A stretch of DNA of 64,000 bases from Mesobacillus subterraneus. Its GTDB lineage: Bacteria > Bacillota > Bacilli > Bacillales > Cytobacillaceae. How positions within the stretch are numbered: the first letter of the stretch is position 1; every line of letters begins with the position of its first letter. Location: the NCBI RefSeq assembly GCF_000934845.1, contig NZ_JXIQ01000023.1, forward strand, positions 1 through 64,000, written 5' to 3'. The notes beneath the pieces are model-generated. The model did no database searches. It saw only the letters and a list, made by a program, of their open reading frames with translations, and was not told the origin of the DNA. This document shows, piece by piece, positions 53,849-62,516 of this stretch. A program made the translations under genes and the position numbers.

Positions 53849-55633
53849 CTATTTAATAGGTTTTATTTTGTCTATCTCTAAAAATTCAATTAGTTTTTGT
53901 GGGATTAACTCTTCACCAAAAGTTTCAATTTTATTTATGGTATCCCAGATCCCAAAACTATCTTTATCATTTTTATTGTAACCAATTACATTCTCTAATT
54001 TTGGTATATTAAAATGTATTTGGTCAGGTTTAGATTCCTGTATTAATCTCCAATTAGTTGTTATCATTGCTCTTTTTGTTGTAACACTTAATTCTTCGCT
54101 TTTAAGGTTAAATGCTTGGATTTTTTGGATTTCATTTTTATAAAAATTACTACTCTTATATTCATTTTCAGTTTTAAAGTCTAGTTTACAGATGAAATCG
54201 TCATTAAAATCAAAATCGTTAATCACAAAAAAGTTTAGACCTAAGTGCTTGCAAAGCTTGATGAGTACCAGTGCTGTTATTTTACCGTGATGTGGAATTA
54301 TGGCTATATTATTAAAATTTAGATAAGCATCTGAAAACTTTGCATCATTTGTTATTTTCAATACTTTCTTTCTTATAACTTCTTTATATACCAACATATC
54401 ATTTGGACCTTCAACAAGGAGTACTTTTCTACTAAATATTATTTTATTTAGATTAGGTTCGATAATCTTAATGTAATTGTTATAGTCTCTAACCTGTTCT
54501 ACTAATTCATCGTCCTCAATCTGTGAAATTGTAACTTCAGATGAAAAATCCGCCTTAGCCTTATTATATTTTATTTCAGTTTGCTTACTATTTTCATCGA
54601 ACTCTAATCTTATCAAACCTTTTGTATCGAAAATATCAATCATCTTATGTGAATGTGTAGTATAAATGACTTGATGATTATTTTCTGCTAATCCACATAA
54701 AACAATTTTATAAAAATACTCTTGGTGATTTTCATGTAAAAAACTTTCAGGTTCTTCAAATAAAAATAGGCATCTATCATCAGAATTAGTTTCTGCTATG
54801 GCTTGTATTACAGCCATTACAAACATTGAAATATAACCATCACCAAAATGTTCAATTGGAATCAAATTTCCAGAATCACCGTTCAATCCGATTTTGAACA
54901 TCATTTCTAAAAAAATTTCTTCATAGTCTGGCAAACCAAACTCAATATTACAATTGTTATTTCTAAGATTTTTTGAATAATTTATTTGAATTTGTTTAAT
55001 AAACGTATTTAGTTTGGAATCTATAAGGACATTTTTAGTAGAATCTTTTATTTGATCTTTAAAAGTATTTTTTTTCTTTAGCATATCTTTATCTGAATCT
55101 ACAATACTTTTAATATGTTTTGCGAGAAATGATGTGAGATTCCCCCAACTGGTTTTTTTAGTAGATATCTCTTTTTTTATCTCATGGAAATTTACATAGA
55201 AAATCTTATAGTATTTTGAAGCTCCAAATGCATTCCAATTTTTATCCTGTTGCTCCCAATCTTTGTAAGATTCGATTTTTGCATTTTCTATCTCAGTTCC
55301 ATCTAAATCTATGTTGAGAAAATGATATCCTGTTAAATCAGCATATTTACCATCAGGTTTTAATTCTGTACTACTTTCTATACCTGTAATAATACCTGGT
55401 ACATTATTAAAATCTCTATTATGGAAGTCATCTCGAGTAAAGGTATTCCTGTTAACATATCTTTCCGTAATTCCATATAGGATAGCATTTAGTAAATTGG
55501 TTTTACCAGCATTATTGTATCCTACAATTGCAATTGGTTTCTTATAGTCTTCTTTAGGAAATACAATATCTCTTTTTTCTCCAAATGAACGATAATTTTT
55601 AATTGATATTCCGTTTATTCTAATGCTACTCAT
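53849..55633 (-). CDS. OLD-family ATP-dependent nuclease (AAA + TOPRIM)
   Basis: This 594-aa protein joins an ABC-type ATPase and a TOPRIM nuclease domain. It has Walker A GYNNAGKTNLL (38-48), a long helical insertion (about 120-240), a signature-like HFGDGYISMFV, Walker B CLFLFEEPESFLHE and the H-loop VIYTTHSHK. TOPRIM follows with VLLVEGPNDMLVY (Glu) and VINDFDFNDD (DxD). Such proteins cut DNA and act in phage defence. No UvrD-like partner (as in Gabija) or reverse transcriptase lies beside it, so it is a stand-alone class 1 type. It is on the opposite strand from the R-M operon. The ATG has GGAGGTTC upstream. Confidence 0.9.
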   Translation of the reverse strand: MSSIRINGISIKNYRSFGEKRDIVFPKEDYKKPIAIVGYNNAGKTNLLNAILYGITERYVNRNTFTRDDFHNRDFNNVPGIITGIESSTELKPDGKYADLTGYHFLNIDLDGTEIENAKIESYKDWEQQDKNWNAFGASKYYKIFYVNFHEIKKEISTKKTSWGNLTSFLAKHIKSIVDSDKDMLKKKNTFKDQIKDSTKNVLIDSKLNTFIKQIQINYSKNLRNNNCNIEFGLPDYEEIFLEMMFKIGLNGDSGNLIPIEHFGDGYISMFVMAVIQAIAETNSDDRCLFLFEEPESFLHENHQEYFYKIVLCGLAENNHQVIYTTHSHKMIDIFDTKGLIRLEFDENSKQTEIKYNKAKADFSSEVTISQIEDDELVEQVRDYNNYIKIIEPNLNKIIFSRKVLLVEGPNDMLVYKEVIRKKVLKITNDAKFSDAYLNFNNIAIIPHHGKITALVLIKLCKHLGLNFFVINDFDFNDDFICKLDFKTENEYKSSNFYKNEIQKIQAFNLKSEELSVTTKRAMITTNWRLIQESKPDQIHFNIPKLENVIGYNKNDKDSFGIWDTINKIETFGEELIPQKLIEFLEIDKIKPIK

Positions 55634-55870
55634 ACAAGAACCTCCATAATAGAATTCATTGTAAATAATTGTCTTATTATAACATATTAAACTGACATCA
55701 ATAATCGTGACTTAGGCTTATTAACTATCCTAAATTGTTATACAAATATTCAAACAAAATGTATTTGCTTCAGGTTGACTCCTCGCATGATTGTAATTTA
55801 TTGTGTTGTTTGCTATTACCCTATCATTTTTTCTCTTATAATAGATAGTGAAAAAAGGAGTGTGAAATAA

Positions 55871-55993
55871 ATGGGTGTGCCAATCGGAATTTTTAAAAAT
55901 GGTGAGTTTTTAAAAGAATGCTCCAACATACAAGAAGCCGGGAGCGTCACTTCGTTCATCTTGTCGATGATGAAGCACAGATTGATTTTCTAA
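55871..55993 (+). CDS. Short ORF (40 aa), probably a gene remnant
   Basis: A well-placed AAAAGGAGTG precedes ATG 55871, which reads MGVPIGIFKNGEFLKECSNI then QEAGSV and soon loses protein-like character before a stop. A second frame (55918-56106, 62 codons) continues to the DUF262 start and overlaps it by 8 bp. One possibility is an older gene of which the two frames are halves after a frameshift. The start resembles NUMOD-like modules (weak). Function unknown. Confidence 0.35.
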   Translation: MGVPIGIFKNGEFLKECSNIQEAGSVTSFILSMMKHRLIF

Positions 55994-56098
55994 ATGTCAT
56001 AGAAAATATTCCACAGGCATATGTGTTGGCTGATGTTTGGAAAATAAGAAAAACTTGGATAACTATGAGAAAACGCCGGAGCTATATGGAGACAAACG

Positions 56099-57405
56099 AT
56101 GAGTAAAATTACTTTTTCAGTGAAATCAATAAAAGATGTTCTACAGAATGAAAGTCTTAAAATCCCAGAATATCAGCGACCATACAAATGGGAACGCAGG
56201 CATATTCGCAACCTTTTTTATGATATACGAGAAGCCATTGACAGAAACATGAGTGAGTATCGAATCGGCTCTATCATTTTGCATAATAAAGACGATGAAA
56301 ACATAGACATCGTGGACGGGCAGCAACGTTTGATTTCAATTTCATTATTCATGTATTGTGTTGCAAAAGACAATCTGCCTGATGGTGCTAGTAACTTATT
56401 AAACGGCAGTTATGTAGGCATCTCACAGCTTCACGCTAAAGAGAACTATGATGAATGGCGTTTTCTTTGTGGTTTAATTTCGAAGGAAGAGGTCGACGTC
56501 ATAAGCAACTTTATGATGAACCATTGCAAAGTTTCTGTTATAGAGATGCCATCAGAATGCTTATCAGAAGCTTTTCAGCTTTTTGATTCGCAAAATAACC
56601 GTGGCAAGGCCTTAGAACCTCACGATTTATTGAAAGCCTATCATTTAAGAGCAATTGAAAATCCGTCCGAACTCACGGTAGAAAACTGGGAAAAATTTGT
56701 TAATGACAGAGAACTTAATCTCCGCGATTTGTTTGACAAGCACCTATTTAGAATAAGACGCTGGATTAACGGCGATACAGGATTGTATCAAAAAAAGTAT
56801 GGCAGTGAGCTAAAATTCACTGAGCGTTTTATCGAAGATTTCAAGGGTGTTAATCTTCAAAATGCGTCATACCCCTATTTGCAGTTATACGAGGAATTAC
56901 TTAAACACGACATTTCTTTCCCAAATTCTATTTGTATGCCAATAATTAATGGAACGCCTTCTTCAATTTTATTGAATTCTCGTATGTGCTTTTCAAAAAC
57001 AATTTTTATAAGAACAGTATAGTAGACGGCTTCCTTTCAGATGAACTCAAAGATATAGTGAACAGTAAGAAAAGCAAATATTCAAGAAACATCAATCTGT
57101 ATACTAACCTACTAGCAACATTTATTGATCGTTTTGGAGTGGAAAAACTCGACAGAGAAACGTGTGAAAAGGTGTTTGTTTGGGCGTTTTATCCAAGAAC
57201 TGCCGCAAAAGCAATATACGATACAACACTCGCAAATTATGCAGCAAGCGGGACATTCCAGAAGAAAAAATGGCAGAAGCTATTTCAAGAATTAGCGGTT
57301 TCGGCTACTCCACGTGAATTTGTTGCTCGAATTGATACAGATATGCTTGGCAATCTAACCGCTGAAGACATCATAAATAAGCTTAATGAGGGGGTCAAAA
57401 GGTGA
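56099..57405 (+). pseudogene. DUF262 protein (GmrS-like), frameshifted
   Basis: The first frame (56099-57022) encodes a DUF262 domain: LKIPEYQRPYKWERRHIRNL and the nucleotide-pocket motif IVDGQQRLISISLF, with FDSQNNRGKALEPHDLLKAY. It then runs into PSSILLNSRMCFSKTIFIRT and a stop. From about 56955 the +1 frame reads NAFFNFIEFSYVLFKNNFYK and continues to 57405 as a normal helical domain. A single missing base near GGAACGCC (56951-56958) explains this. The restored protein would have about 435 residues. Its stop overlaps the next DUF262 gene by 4 bp. DUF262 proteins are the nucleotide-dependent subunit of type IV GmrSD-like enzymes. Confidence 0.8.
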
Positions 57406-59348
57406 ACAATCCTCTGTCTATATTTGATTTGCTGAACGATAATAGCTATTCAATTCCGCTGTACCAACGAAATTTTGCGTGGACTGACGTGGAAATAACA
57501 CAACTAATAATAGATGTGCTCGATTCTATCAAAGAAAATCGTCCCGAGTATTTCATAGGGACTCTCGTCGTAAGCAAAAATGGAAATGAATATTCTATCA
57601 TAGATGGGCAACAGCGATTTACCTCAATACTACTTATTGCTCTTGCCATTCAAAATGAATATTCTCCTTCCACTAAGCGCGTTGAAAAAATCAACTTGTG
57701 CTTTTCAGCACGAAAACGGTCGAATGATACGTTAAGTAGTTTATTTTTAAACGATATCAATACTGGAAAAATTACTAACGACGAGTTGCGTCGTGGTTAT
57801 GGTGAAACAGTGAGCGCTATTAAAGAGCATATTGGGTCTAGCGATTATCTAGACATTTCAATTGAAGACTTCTATGGATACCTTTTTGATAAGGTAAAAA
57901 TTTTCATTAGCGAAATGCCTGAAGACTTAGATGTTAATCTGTATTTCGAGCGATTCAACTCGCGCGGTGAACAATTAGAATATCATGAAATTATAAAAGC
58001 TGAGCTTATGCAGCGCCTTGTAGCAAATGGTATCGCTTTTGCCAAAGTTCAAAAGTTTGCTAAAGTTTGGGATGCTTGTTCCGAATTCGAAACCCCTTGT
58101 ATTAAGTTTTTTAAGAAAAAGACAAAGGGATCAGATGCTGATGAAGAACGAGAAAAAGTATTTAAGTGCGAGTGGAGCGAATATGAGCCAGGGAGAAATT
58201 CTTGGAGGTATGGATATAGTCTTAAAAACATCTATTCGAAAATGGTCGTTAACAAGGAAAGTAAAAAATCACTAATTAGCGCCATTGAAGAAACGGTTGA
58301 AAGTGGTGCCGATGCAGGTATTGAAGCTGTAGAGAACGAAGATTCCAATAAATATCGTTGTATTGTGAATTTTAATACATTCCTTTATTATGTTTTGTAT
58401 TTGACTGATAACGTAGGTGCAGATTCAATCCAGCTGGATGATAAAAAGCTGAAATCAGCTTTTAAAGTATCTTCAAGAGATAGCCAATGGATATTAAGTT
58501 TCGGGGAAAACTTGCTAAAAGCGAAATTCATCTTTGACAATTTGATCATCCGGAGCTCTCTTGAAACGACCAACAGGCGCAAAGAGGGGGAATGGTTTCT
58601 ACAAAAGGCCTATCGCGAAGACAAGAATGAAAAAGCGAGAGGGCATTTATATGTTCAAACACGGTTTGATAAAAACTCTTTTCCGACCAATAATCACGAA
58701 ATACTTATGTTGCAGTCGATGTTTGCTGTCACCTTTACTGCCTACAAAGATACTAAATGGTTATATTCAACGCTCAAATACTTGTTTGAAAATGCAGACA
58801 AGTTAAATGAGGCTAACTTCGGTGATAAATTCTACGCTTTTCTGGAGTCTATGTCTAAGAGATTTGCGATAGAAAGAATATGCAATAGCAGCGGACTTGA
58901 TGCTGAGAGATTGAGGTACAACAATTTTGTGCCTGTGTACGCTTTTAACTTAACCGATTATGTGTTATGGAAAAACAGAGAAAAGTTGGGATTAGGCTAT
59001 ACTGCAATCAAGTTTGATGATTTCCGCTTTACATACAGACGTTCAATTGAGCATTGGTATCCGCAAAACCCAAACGAGACCGAAGGAAAATCAAAATTAC
59101 CTGATGATTTGCTACATTGTTTTGGAAATCTATGTTTAATAGTGGCTAGTCAGAATTCTGCATTCGGCAATTTATATCCACTTGCAAAACTAGCAAACTG
59201 GCGAAGTATTTTTAGTACACAAAGCCTTAAATTACAAATGATGGCAGCAAACACTGATTCTTGGAGTTGTTGGGACGAAACGAAGCGCACGGAAATTTTA
59301 GAAATGGAAAAAGATATATTGCAATTGCTTAAAGAATACATCTATTGA
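57402..59348 (+). CDS. DUF262-DUF1524 protein (GmrSD-like type IV restriction enzyme)
   Basis: This 648-aa protein has an N-terminal DUF262 domain (SIPLYQRNFAWTDVEITQLI, IIDGQQRFTSILL, RFNSRGEQLEYHEIIKAE) and a C-terminal HNH/His-Me-finger domain of DUF1524 type with SIEHWYPQNP (His551), then HCFGNLCLI and SQNSAFGN. GmrSD-type enzymes cut DNA with modified cytosines. The substrate here is unknown. GTG 57402 is set by the GTGA overlap with the upstream gene and by GAGGGGG 7 bp before it. It is intact, unlike its partner. Confidence 0.88.
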   Translation: MNNPLSIFDLLNDNSYSIPLYQRNFAWTDVEITQLIIDVLDSIKENRPEYFIGTLVVSKNGNEYSIIDGQQRFTSILLIALAIQNEYSPSTKRVEKINLCFSARKRSNDTLSSLFLNDINTGKITNDELRRGYGETVSAIKEHIGSSDYLDISIEDFYGYLFDKVKIFISEMPEDLDVNLYFERFNSRGEQLEYHEIIKAELMQRLVANGIAFAKVQKFAKVWDACSEFETPCIKFFKKKTKGSDADEEREKVFKCEWSEYEPGRNSWRYGYSLKNIYSKMVVNKESKKSLISAIEETVESGADAGIEAVENEDSNKYRCIVNFNTFLYYVLYLTDNVGADSIQLDDKKLKSAFKVSSRDSQWILSFGENLLKAKFIFDNLIIRSSLETTNRRKEGEWFLQKAYREDKNEKARGHLYVQTRFDKNSFPTNNHEILMLQSMFAVTFTAYKDTKWLYSTLKYLFENADKLNEANFGDKFYAFLESMSKRFAIERICNSSGLDAERLRYNNFVPVYAFNLTDYVLWKNREKLGLGYTAIKFDDFRFTYRRSIEHWYPQNPNETEGKSKLPDDLLHCFGNLCLIVASQNSAFGNLYPLAKLANWRSIFSTQSLKLQMMAANTDSWSCWDETKRTEILEMEKDILQLLKEYIY

Positions 59349-59548
59349 GCTATAGCCTTTGCTCGCTAACGAAAACCCTACTCGTGTCCATGTGATATAT
59401 TGAAAGTATTTAGGATGAAATAGGTAGTAAACCATTGCAATTGATTTTCTTTGTAAGAAGGGAAAATGGTGCGAATGTTCTTGTGATTTGACTTTTTCTG
59501 TTTTCAGAGCATTACTACTTGATAACGAAATTCAAGGAGTGATGCTTT

Positions 59549-60046
59549 TTGAAATTAACAGATGAAGTTAAGAATGAAATTAGAACCTTGCGTATGAAAG
59601 GCTTAAGTTATCGGCAAGTTGCTGCTGAAACCAGTTTGAGTAGAGATTGTGTCAGGAATTATTGCAAATTGATTGGTTTAGATGGTTTGGGCAGTGAATT
59701 GCCAGCGGTGTTAAGATGTAAATTTTGTGGCAAGCCTATAGATAAAAAAGCAACAGGAAGGAAGCCGGTTTATTGCTCTGTTGACTGTAAAAGGAAATGG
59801 TATCAAGCCAACCCAAAAATGCATGGACATACATGCTATTACTGCGGTAAAGAATTTAATAGTGTGGCTTCTATAGCCAAGTTCTGTAGTCACAAGTGCT
59901 ATGAAAGAAACAGATTTTATCAAATGGAAGATATACAAATGATTATCGAATATCTTGAAAAGAAAGAGCCTGTGCCAAACGCTCCTGGCTGGATAAAAGA
60001 GCTGATTAATGGAATATCAATAACAGATGATAAGGATGATGTTTAG
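59549..60046 (+). CDS. Helix-turn-helix and double zinc-finger protein
   Basis: This 165-aa protein starts with a sigma-region-4-like helix-turn-helix (KNEIRTLRMKGLSYRQVAAE, TSLSRDCVRNYCK) and has two treble-clef-like zinc fingers (CKFCGKPI...YCSVDCKRKW and CYYCGKEF...FCSHKCYERN). I know this architecture from small proteins carried next to serine recombinase genes in Firmicute elements. No recombinase is visible here. The start is TTG 59549, with AAGGAG 9 bp upstream. The 200 bp before it hold no gene. Confidence 0.75.
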   Translation: MKLTDEVKNEIRTLRMKGLSYRQVAAETSLSRDCVRNYCKLIGLDGLGSELPAVLRCKFCGKPIDKKATGRKPVYCSVDCKRKWYQANPKMHGHTCYYCGKEFNSVASIAKFCSHKCYERNRFYQMEDIQMIIEYLEKKEPVPNAPGWIKELINGISITDDKDDV

Positions 60047-60305
60047 CACTAAGGTAAACCGACTAAAGGGTGATTTCCGTTTAGGAGGGGTGTTTTGCCA
60101 AAAAGTGAGGTAAATTACAACATATAGTGGTTGAAAGCCAAATTCTTTTGCGTAATTGTATAAGAAATAAGTTATCACACATGTTGAGACAGTTGCACTG
60201 TTGGAGCGAAAATAGACCATGGAATCAGGGTTTTGTAGAGATTTTTACAACGACTATTTCCTATCTTATTAGTCTAGGAAAACAGAAAACGGATAAAAAT
60301 GTGCA

Positions 60306-60375
60306 GGAAAAGGGTGTGCAGTTTTGCAGATTCATTTAACTGATTGGCTAAAGGGAGTACAGTTTAGCAAAAGAA
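60306..60375. repeat. Two imperfect copies of an AAAGGGnGTnCAGTTT motif
   Basis: AAAGGGTGTGCAGTTTTGCA (about 60308) and AAAGGGAGTACAGTTTAGCA (about 60351) are direct repeats 43 bp apart, in the 530-bp gap after the zinc-finger gene. Similar motifs could be recombination sites of a lost element (inference). The rest of 60047-60576 shows no gene. Confidence 0.4.
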
Positions 60376-60576
60376 GAAGTTCATAGAATAAAAATGAACA
60401 ATTTTTCTTACTCCTGAGTTGCGCCCTTTTCTTGAATAAATAAGAAGTTAGTCATTGTCATACAGAAGTAAATTTAGCCAATTTCAAGATCGATTAAAGT
60501 AACTTAAATTTCGCTTTTAGATTAATGATATGCAATTAGTTATAGCTTATAATAAAGGAAATGGGAGGGATGAAAT

Positions 60577-60822
60577 ATGAAGTGGCAGGAAGTTAGAGAA
60601 TTATTTCCTAATCAGTTTGTTTTAGTATCAATTCTTGATTATCATGAGGAAGATGAAAAAAAAATTATTGATGAAGTCGCACCCATTCGTTCCATTCCAG
60701 ATGAAAATGCTAATAAAGAGTTTTTTAAAGTAGAACCAGGAAACATTGTTTACCATACATCAAATGAGAACTGTATCGTTCATATACGTAAAGATCCGTT
60801 GATGAGAGTGAGACGAATTTAA
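60577..60822 (+). CDS. Conserved hypothetical partner of retropepsin-like protein
   Basis: This 81-aa protein, KWQEVRELFPNQFVLVSILD then YHEEDEKKIIDEVAPIRSI, resembles a small protein I have seen directly before retropepsin-like genes in Firmicutes. The function is unknown. ATG with GGGAGGG upstream. Its stop overlaps the next start by one base (TAATG), so the pair is co-translated. Confidence 0.75.
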   Translation: MKWQEVRELFPNQFVLVSILDYHEEDEKKIIDEVAPIRSIPDENANKEFFKVEPGNIVYHTSNENCIVHIRKDPLMRVRRI

Positions 60823-61328
60823 TGAAAATATCGTTTGATGGACAGCTTATTACAACATCACTTATTATTACTTTTCGAGGAAAAACGCTACAAATCGATG
60901 ATATAATTATTGATACAGGCTCCTCTCACACGGTTATTAGCCCAGATGTTTTAGAAGAAATAGGGGTAATATATGAAAATGGCGACGACATTTATGAAGC
61001 ATATGGGATAGGCGGATCAGTTCCTTTCTATACTAAAGTAATGGATGAGATTCAAATTGATAAATTTAATATAAAGAATATTGAAATTGATGTGGGAATT
61101 CTTCCAAAAGATCATAATGGACTTCTAGGGTTGGATATTTTAATGACCTACAATTTTATAGTGGATATGGACAAGTTAGAGTTATATACATCAAGGATGA
61201 AAGCCGAGGATTCGGTAAAAAATGAAGTGTTTCTTATGCAGACTTTAAAAAGGTGTCTGTCGTGCCCAGGATTTGTCGAAATGCGACATTATTCGGGGTG
61301 TGACAGGCACCTTTCTAATGGGTTCTAG
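60822..61328 (+). CDS. Retropepsin-like aspartic protease domain protein
   Basis: This 168-aa protein carries an aspartic-protease-like fold: the active-site IIDTGSSHTVIS, AYGIGGSVPFYTK (flap region), and HNGLLGLDILMTYNFIVDMD, the second conserved block. The natural domain ends near LELYTS (residue about 127). The last 25 or so residues (RCLSCPGFVEMRHYSGCDRH) are encoded by a REP-like palindrome, so the original C-terminus was probably lost. Such single-domain proteins may act as dimers. The substrate is unknown. Confidence 0.75.
   Translation: MKISFDGQLITTSLIITFRGKTLQIDDIIIDTGSSHTVISPDVLEEIGVIYENGDDIYEAYGIGGSVPFYTKVMDEIQIDKFNIKNIEIDVGILPKDHNGLLGLDILMTYNFIVDMDKLELYTSRMKAEDSVKNEVFLMQTLKRCLSCPGFVEMRHYSGCDRHLSNGF
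61249..61315. repeat. REP-like palindrome (GGTGCCTGTC type)
   Basis: AAAGGTGTCTGTCGTGCCC (61250-61268) is nearly complementary to GGGGTGTGACAGGCACC and TTT (61296-61315). An inner hairpin TGTCG-AAATG-CGACA (61274-61288) sits at its centre. I recognise this as a frequent extragenic palindrome in Bacillaceae genomes. Here it lies inside the 3' end of the protease frame. Confidence 0.75.
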
Positions 61329-61385
61329 AAATATTCTGTATAATTATAAAGTAGATTATGGGTAAGAATTTAATGAGAAAATAAA

Positions 61386-61429
61386 TAGAAACCCTTTCAG
61401 GATAGTGTTGAAATGTTTCTGTATATTCG
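61386..61429. repeat. Left copy of a 44-bp direct repeat flanking the toxin-antitoxin pair
   Basis: TAGAAACCCTTTCAGGATAG then TGTTGAAATGTTTCTGTATATTCG is repeated at 62379-62423. The first 22 bases are identical and the rest similar. Confidence 0.8.
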
Positions 61430-61431
61430 TT

Positions 61432-61766
61432 TTAATCCGTATCCATCTCCGAGAGTTGGTGAACCTGATCACGTTTTCCGTAAACAACAGCAGTTACCTG
61501 AACCTTTACATAATCCTCGTCTATCCAGAAGTAGACTAGAAAATTTTTAACAGGCATTTTACGAATTCCGTAGCTGTGCCACGGTTCTTCTTCAGTAAGG
61601 GCAATTCGCTGTGGAAATTCGGAGAGAGAGGAAATTGCATCCTCTAATGCCTCCAATAGATTTAGTGCTGCATCCGGAGCTTTCAGTTCAGAAGCAATGT
61701 AGAGTGTAATTTCATGCATCTGTTCTTCTCAAGAGTGGTAATTTTTACAGCGTAGGTTTCAGCCAT
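61432..61766 (-). pseudogene. RelE/ParE-family toxin with an N-terminal frameshift
   Basis: From ATG 61766 the frame reads MAETYAVKITTL then goes out of phase. The conserved rest, QMHEITLYIASELKAPDAAL, LLEALEDAISSLSEFPQRIA, YGIRKMPVKNFLVYFWID, lies in another frame. Adding one base between 61729 and 61730 (CTTG[C]AGAAGAACAG) restores a standard ParE-like toxin of about 111 aa. As written, only a shortened form could start at ATG 61719 (95 aa), without the first beta strand. It may be inactive. The toxin ribosome binding site lies within the antitoxin end. Confidence 0.75.
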
Positions 61767-61770
61767 CGTT

Positions 61771-62070
61771 TTATAACTCCCGTTTTAAGTCGGCAAATAC
61801 ATCGGCTGCAGGACGAGATCGGTTCGCTTTTGCATCTTTAAACCCAGCTTGCATCATGGCATCGAATTGTGCTGCATCCATTTCATCGAGAGCAATCGGT
61901 GCAGGGGGAACGGATAGAGAGAATGGAATGCTCTTTGTCATAATGATTTGTTTGTATAGCATATTGATGACAACTGAAGCTGGCACTCCCAATTGAGCCA
62001 TGATAGCTTCCGCTTTTTCTTTTACTTCCGGTTCAACACGAGCAAGGATATTTGCAGTTTTAGCTGCCAT
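61771..62070 (-). CDS. RelB/DinJ-family antitoxin
   Basis: This 99-aa antitoxin has an N-terminal ribbon-helix-helix (ANILARVEPEVKEKAEAIMA, QLGVPASVVINMLYKQIIMT) for DNA binding and a C-terminal toxin-binding tail (DAMMQAGFKDAKANRSRPAA). It precedes the toxin by 4 bp. It is intact and would autoregulate the pair. Confidence 0.88.
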   Translation of the reverse strand: MAAKTANILARVEPEVKEKAEAIMAQLGVPASVVINMLYKQIIMTKSIPFSLSVPPAPIALDEMDAAQFDAMMQAGFKDAKANRSRPAADVFADLKREL

Positions 62071-62105
62071 AAAAATTCCGCCTTTCTTTTTTCTTTATTG
62101 TATGC

Positions 62106-62132
62106 TTTTGTATAACTGTTAGCAATACAAAA
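62106..62132 (-). promoter_or_regulatory. Operator-like inverted repeat upstream of the antitoxin
   Basis: TTTTGTAT (62106-62113) and ATACAAAA (62125-62132) form a perfect 8-bp inverted repeat with an 11-bp spacer, about 36-62 bp before the antitoxin start. It is a likely RelB-type binding site. The remaining gap to 62516 holds the right-hand direct repeat and no gene. Confidence 0.55.
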
Positions 62133-62378
62133 CCTATACTTCTACAAGAAGGAGTAGGGGCAGTCTGAATCTCTACAGGCCAAAATCCTAAAGACCGGCG
62201 CCATATTTTGTAGAAAAATCGCAGAACTAATAGGGGGGATACCCAATAACCCTGGAATGACTGAAAAAAAGAATAAAAATTAACGAAAGTGCCGTAAAGA
62301 TGGGAAGTTTAAATTGCGGTAAAAAAATCAAACAACCGAAAATAGGTCGGTCGGAAATCAGCACATAATTTCAGGAAG

Positions 62379-62423
62379 TAGAAACCCTTTCAGGATAGTG
62401 GTAAAAGGTTTGTTTATATTCAG
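62379..62423. repeat. Right copy of the 44-bp direct repeat
   Basis: TAGAAACCCTTTCAGGATAG, TGGTAAAAGG and TTTGTTTATATTCAG match the copy at 61386-61429. Together they bracket the toxin-antitoxin module. Confidence 0.8.
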
Positions 62424-62516
62424 CAAAAAAATCTACCCATAAAAAGGATGCAGGGAAAATGATAAGAATTCCCCACTAGGAAATACTGTTATGAACAAGT
62501 ATAGGGGGACAGAATG

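Noticed and set aside
53849-55633. Gabija system (GajA)
   Set aside because: The OLD-type ATPase/TOPRIM protein fits GajA loosely, but no UvrD-like GajB gene is adjacent.
61432-61719. Intact 95-aa ParE toxin starting at ATG 61719
   Set aside because: There is no ribosome binding site at that start. The first beta strand (AETYAVKITTL) is encoded just upstream in another frame, so a frameshift explains it better.
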